A stretch of DNA of 64,000 bases. Source: Lamellibrachia columna (lineage: Eukaryota; Annelida; Polychaeta; Sabellida; Siboglinidae). Made by a program: the position numbers and the translations under genes. Position 1 is the stretch's first letter; every line of letters starts with the position of its first letter. Positions 55,501 through 61,500 of the stretch are shown here, in pieces. The notes under the pieces are model-generated. The model saw only the letters and a program-made list of their open reading frames with translations. It had not been told where the DNA came from and ran no database searches. The stretch covers positions 60,156,326-60,220,325 of the forward strand of contig OY759265.1 of NCBI GenBank assembly GCA_963662155.1. The letters run 5' to 3'.

Positions 55501-58500
55501 CAACATTGGTTAAAGTCCATATAAAACCAATAATTATGAAAACTGCAATTCCACAATATTGAACTAAAACCTAGTGAAATACAGTTGTGACAAATGACGC
55601 AAGCAGTACTAATGATGTCACTGCATATTTGGCAATGATTGATACGTTGTCGGGAAACTTGGGAAATTCCTATGAAAACATCAATGTTTGATGGTGGATT
55701 TACCATTCTCAATCTACCAACTGATTACAAAATATAGGGTTTACATGTGCTTTACTAGTGATAAATGCTAGATAATCATTTGCACAGTCGAATAGACGCA
55801 GGCATTGAGCACAAGAGAAGTTCCCAAAATCTTCTCATAGCAACAAGAGTTTTAGATGCAGACTTCCACTGTGAGAGTCTGATACACTAGCCACAGTGCA
55901 ATTATACAAAACACCTTGGCAGTAATTCCTCCGTTCCAGGAGCTTTCTTTCCCATCTTCACCAATCCATGATGTCCTTCCATCTACCATGAAAGGCAACA
56001 TGGCATCGTTACGCTCACCTGTCTACTGTCGAGGACGGCCATGTTGGTTGTTCCGAGTTCCCTGTTAATGGAGATCTCTGGGAAGAGTTGGGTGCGCTCC
56101 TGTCTCCCGCTGATGCTGATGTAGCCATTCTCCCCGCGTGCTTCCGAGTAGCTCGACAGGTCCACATAGATGTAGTGCAGGCAACTGCGGGCAGAGGCAC
56201 TGATATGAGCCCAGCAAAACCACAGCAACATTTAATTGGTGTATTGTTTGTTTTTGTTCTCTTTTCTTTGGGAATGTTATTTTTTCAAAATGTTTCTTTA
56301 TTGTTTCTTTATCACTGTGTTACATTTTTATCCCTGGTTGGCATCAAGATGTTTTTAAGTTACAATAAAAATGATTGTATCAAAAACTATTAATATTATA
56401 GTGTATTTTTATTCATTATCTAAGCACACTTTAGTAATTTTGCGTCACATTTTGAATAACAGTTTAGACATTTATGGTATGCCTGCAACAGCTAATGACA
56501 ATGGCAAATTTGCACAAGAAAAAACATTATCTTCCCATATTTTTGGTGAAAAATAAGTCACACAAACTAATCCATCCCTAAACAATATTAATATGTGTAT
56601 GTAGGAGTATGTATATGTGAGAATGGGTGTGTCTGGGTTGTGAAGCTCTATACTGCTCCATTGCTCCGTACTCACAGTCTGCTGGAAGAGGGCACTAGAC
56701 AGGGGTTTGTTACCCTAGTCTGGAGGATAGTAGCCTCGTAGTAAGCTTGTGGCAACAACACCAGGTAATCCTACAACACCAGTGACAAGACAAAATAACA
56801 CTGTTGGCAGATAACACAGCTCAGTGACAAGACAAAGTGACACTGTCAGTAGATGAAACATCTGAGTGACAAGACAAAGTGACAATGTCAGCAGATGACA
56901 TAGCTCAGTGACAAGACAAAGTGACATTGTTAGCAGATGACACAGTTGTATGACAAGACAAAGAGACATCGTCTTGATGTCAAGTCATGTCTGTGTTGGT
57001 TACATTAAGCTGGCATTTGTACATCAATTTTAACTCTAGTACACACACTAAGAATGTAAGTCAAATTTAAAACACTGCTTTACTGGCAGATTTCTAACTG
57101 TTAAGCATAACATCGCTGGTTACCATCTGCACTCTCCTTTAAGTAGCATTCAGGCACACTTCCATTCCTGCATGAAAGCTATCCATTCACATATTTCCAC
57201 CACTTTCTATAAACTTATAGTGAACTGGGGCAATGTGGAATGAAGAGGCAAGTGTTGTAAAGACTACGGACTGAGAGGCAAGTGTTGTAAAGACTACGGA
57301 CTGAGAGGCGAGTGTTGTAAAGACTACGCTCCTCACCTATAGAGATATCTCTACTTACCACGTAGAGCTTCTGATCAGTCTTCAATGAGATTGTCCACTT
57401 GCCAGGGTTGAGGACAAACGTTGACACGATACCCTCCCCTGGTACCGTGACAAGTTGAGGGTTGCTCGGCTCAGCAGGCAGGAACGCGACAGAACTTATC
57501 TGTTCCACATCCACCGAGGTCATTGGTGTGATCTTGATGTTTGCATTGACAGTGAAGACATTTGGGTTTACGTAGCGGAAGATGAGTCGATAAAGACTTG
57601 AGTGTTTGATATCAACGTCAATCAGCACCTCGTCCTGCCAGGAACAAATCATTTCACATGTAAGTAAGCAGCGTCATGCAGATCATCATCACAACAAGTT
57701 ACAATCTACTGCAGCCATTCTTAGTGCATATGTACTAAATAAATAGTATGTGATCTGACCCTATATAAATTACTATTATTATACCGGCTTTAAGTTCGCC
57801 AAGACATTCACCAACAAATTTCAGCACAACTGAAAACAGTACACAATTAGATAACAGTAACTCAATATTTCCTACCCATCAATACACCACATGTGGCAGA
57901 AGTTTCTTTATCATGATGGGCATACCTGGATGTGGGAATAGACAGCGTAGCCCCTCCATGAGTAGTCAGCAAAGAGGCTGTTGTCGAAGCCATATCTGAC
58001 CGCTCCCCCAGTGGACGTGTGACCGTCCTCCATCTCGTACTTGTGCTGGTAGAGTACAGGGAAGTAGTGGGTGTCCAGTGGCCTGCAAACGAACACATTA
58101 CACGAGTGTCATTTAGTCTGTACATACAAACAACACATGCCTTCCTGTCAGACCTGACAGTGTTTGTTCACAAAAACTACACTCTGCTGAACACTGCACA
58201 CAAAGATGGCCTTGAATGGACAAGACAATGTTCTTACTTGAAATGATACAGAAACATTTATTACAAAGAGAGAGGCTGGGGTCATGACACAGAAGTGGAC
58301 GGAGGTCACTTACTTGTCACATGCTCGTCCCGTGACCCTCGGTCTACAGTTGCACTGACCAGTCTCCTTGTTACAGTTGTTGTCCAGGGAACCACCCACA
58401 TCACAGTTGCAGTCTGTAAATGGTCAACATCAAGTGAGAACAATGCAAATGGTTACTCACAAGGAGAGTAACAGAACAGGCTAAATCAACATTTGACCTC

Positions 58501-61500
58501 CTTTGATTCTTGTAAGCATTACATTGTGGTAGACCATCTTTAAATCTGTCATACCGTGGTTTATTACTACATTTGCCCACATAGGGACATCGTTTTGTAG
58601 CAATTCTTGAGTACAATTAAACAACAATTTAAGAATGTTCAATTACCTCGGCAACCAAAGACGCTGTATTCGACTAGATTATAGGTTCCATCAATGCACT
58701 CGTCACACCTGCGTCCACCCACATATGGCTTGCACACACACTGACCAGTGACCAGGTCACAAAGGGAGCTACGGCCAATGGTCCCACCGATGTTGCAGTC
58801 GCATTCTGCAATACACAAGATGTATAACAGAAAATGTTGCTTCACCGAACACTTCTGTTGAAGAATTTTGCTCCACAGAACACATGGATATTAGGATATT
58901 TTAAAAATATTTGAAGGGCACTTTATGTGCAGCATATCGTCATGTAGTGGATGAAAAGACTGTATTATAGACATGACCCTGCTGGTCAATTGGTCAAGCA
59001 GTGTGGAAGTAGTCAAACGTTTCTGCAGAAGAATTATATCCAAAACTTTTGCAAACTTTCTGGTAATAAAAAAATGTGAATAATATATTTTATTTGATAT
59101 AACGCCAGATCTAACATTGTTTGTGGCTCTTCACAGCATATTAAAAATTAACAACATAGTCTAGAATTGCAAAATAAACAAATATATTAAAATACAACTA
59201 ATAATTTTTACTTTTAAATAAATATAGCAACATAATAAAAAAGAATAATAAATAGTCAAACTAAGTTTTGAAAATTTTGCTAACTAATGTGAATAATATT
59301 CTAGAAAATATTCATTTTAATAGTACAATGAGTAGACATATGTCAGCTGATCAACTGAGTTGGGAGAGGTGAGCACTTATACCTCTACAGCCATTTGGGT
59401 TGTTGATGTCCAAGTTCCAGTAGCCCGGCTTACAACTGTCACAGTTGTGTCCACTGACCCACTGCTTACAGTCACATAACTGACCAGGCTGGACATTGCT
59501 TGAGCCACAGCCACCCAGGGGGTAGCCGGGCACCTCCTTCGCTCCCGCAGGGTTGCAGTTGCATTCTGGGTACGAAAAATACATCACACTACAAGTTTAG
59601 TTCAGGGTGTTTCAGAATAATAAGTAGAAATTATACTTTAGCTAACAAGATTTAATCTATATATCAATATGAAACAGTGTTGCACACTTAGGAAACAAGT
59701 CAGGATTATCAGGCAGAAACCAGAGTGGGTCACATGTAACTCACGGGATATCACTATATCAACATTCTTCACTATGACAGGTATCTTTGGAAACATTCAT
59801 TAAATTACATTTCATTACTTAAACCTGTAGTTGATCACACTGAGACTACAAAATGTTCTATAAGCAAACTCTAGACACAGGGTAGAGAGGATAGGATTTA
59901 GGGTCATATAAGGCTGACCTTCGCACAGAGGGTAGTTGTAGTAATTCTCCTTGCACTTGTTACAGGTCAGACCCTCAAAGTGGGGCATGCAGTTACATGC
60001 GCCGGTGTCATCATTGCAGGTGATGCCATATGACCCGTAACTGTCACAGCCACAAGCTGTAAAAATCACATGGGCAGTCATGATGAAACTATTATTATTA
60101 TTGTTATTAAGTCATAGTGGCACACATGTCAGACATGCATGTATGCACACACACCAAAGTTAACAGATTAAATAAAAAATAACAATAATACTAAAGATGT
60201 TTTAAATCAATAAAATGTACACAGAAAATATAAGTGTCTAAAAGAAATCGACCTAATAAGGCATATAGGCTAATGAAGTTTTTTATATATAATATTCAGA
60301 GTTATTGAATTATCAGTCTAGATAATAATATAATAATAATGAAATCATAATAAATAATAATAATAAAGGGTAATAATGATAAATAATACTATAATAATAA
60401 AACTAAAATAATAATAGCAATAATAAAAATGTTTAATAAAATAAATAATAATATAAATAAATTAAAATGTTGTGTATATGTAGCCACAGACTGAAGTTGT
60501 TGACTCACCAAGACACTCTGGGTAGTGATAGAAGCCAGCAGCACAGCGGTCACAGGTGAGTCCAGCGAAGTTGAACTTACAGACACACTGACCATTGACA
60601 TCACAGTCATTGCGTTCAGCGCCCGTGTCCTCACAGTTGCATGCTGGTGACACAACAGAGATAGTCATCAGAAGTCATGACACTCGTGATAGACATAATA
60701 TCTTACAATGGTGACACACTCAGACATATCCAGACTGATGTAAAGATGAAATTTTCTCTACATTTTATTATAATATAATAACAATAATAATAAAGATGTG
60801 TCACTTTATACAAATGTACATACATATTATGTATGTACATTTGGATAAAGTGACATTTGGATAAAGTGACATTTGTATAAAGTTACATTCTCTCTTGTAG
60901 CAAACCATATACTGTTTGTTGGTTTCTGCAATCAGAAACATTACTATTATTTCTGCACTTTCAAGACACTTCTCCTCTACTGTGTGTCATGAGTCAATAT
61001 ATTGTTTAATTTATGTTACACATATAGCCTTGTCTCACACAAGTCTCAGTATTCAAACTTAAGGCCTTTTTATTGGTAGCCACTGATTCAAAAGTTTCCC
61101 GCTGATTCATCCAGCCACAGACGGGTTGAACTTTACTAGTGAATCACATTACAATACTAACTAATCTATGCTAATTCAGTATAAAATAAAATTGTGACAA
61201 ACTACTTCTTTCTTGCCAGCGACAGATCACTGCTAAGGCAAAGTCCGCACATGCCAGGGAAATCCCTGGCATTTATAACATGGATGCCTATTGGATGATT
61301 CACATTTAATGATGTCAGTATTCTTGGGCCAAGCAGATGGTGGACAAAGTTGTGAGAATCGTAGAGTTTGACAATTTTTGAAGGATATTACACCAATTTG
61401 CTTCATATTGGTGATACTAAGGAGGCAGACAATCCGACTGACAATATAATGTGCCAAGATATTCTGATTAATGTGATATTTGGCTGTGAAAATGAACTTT

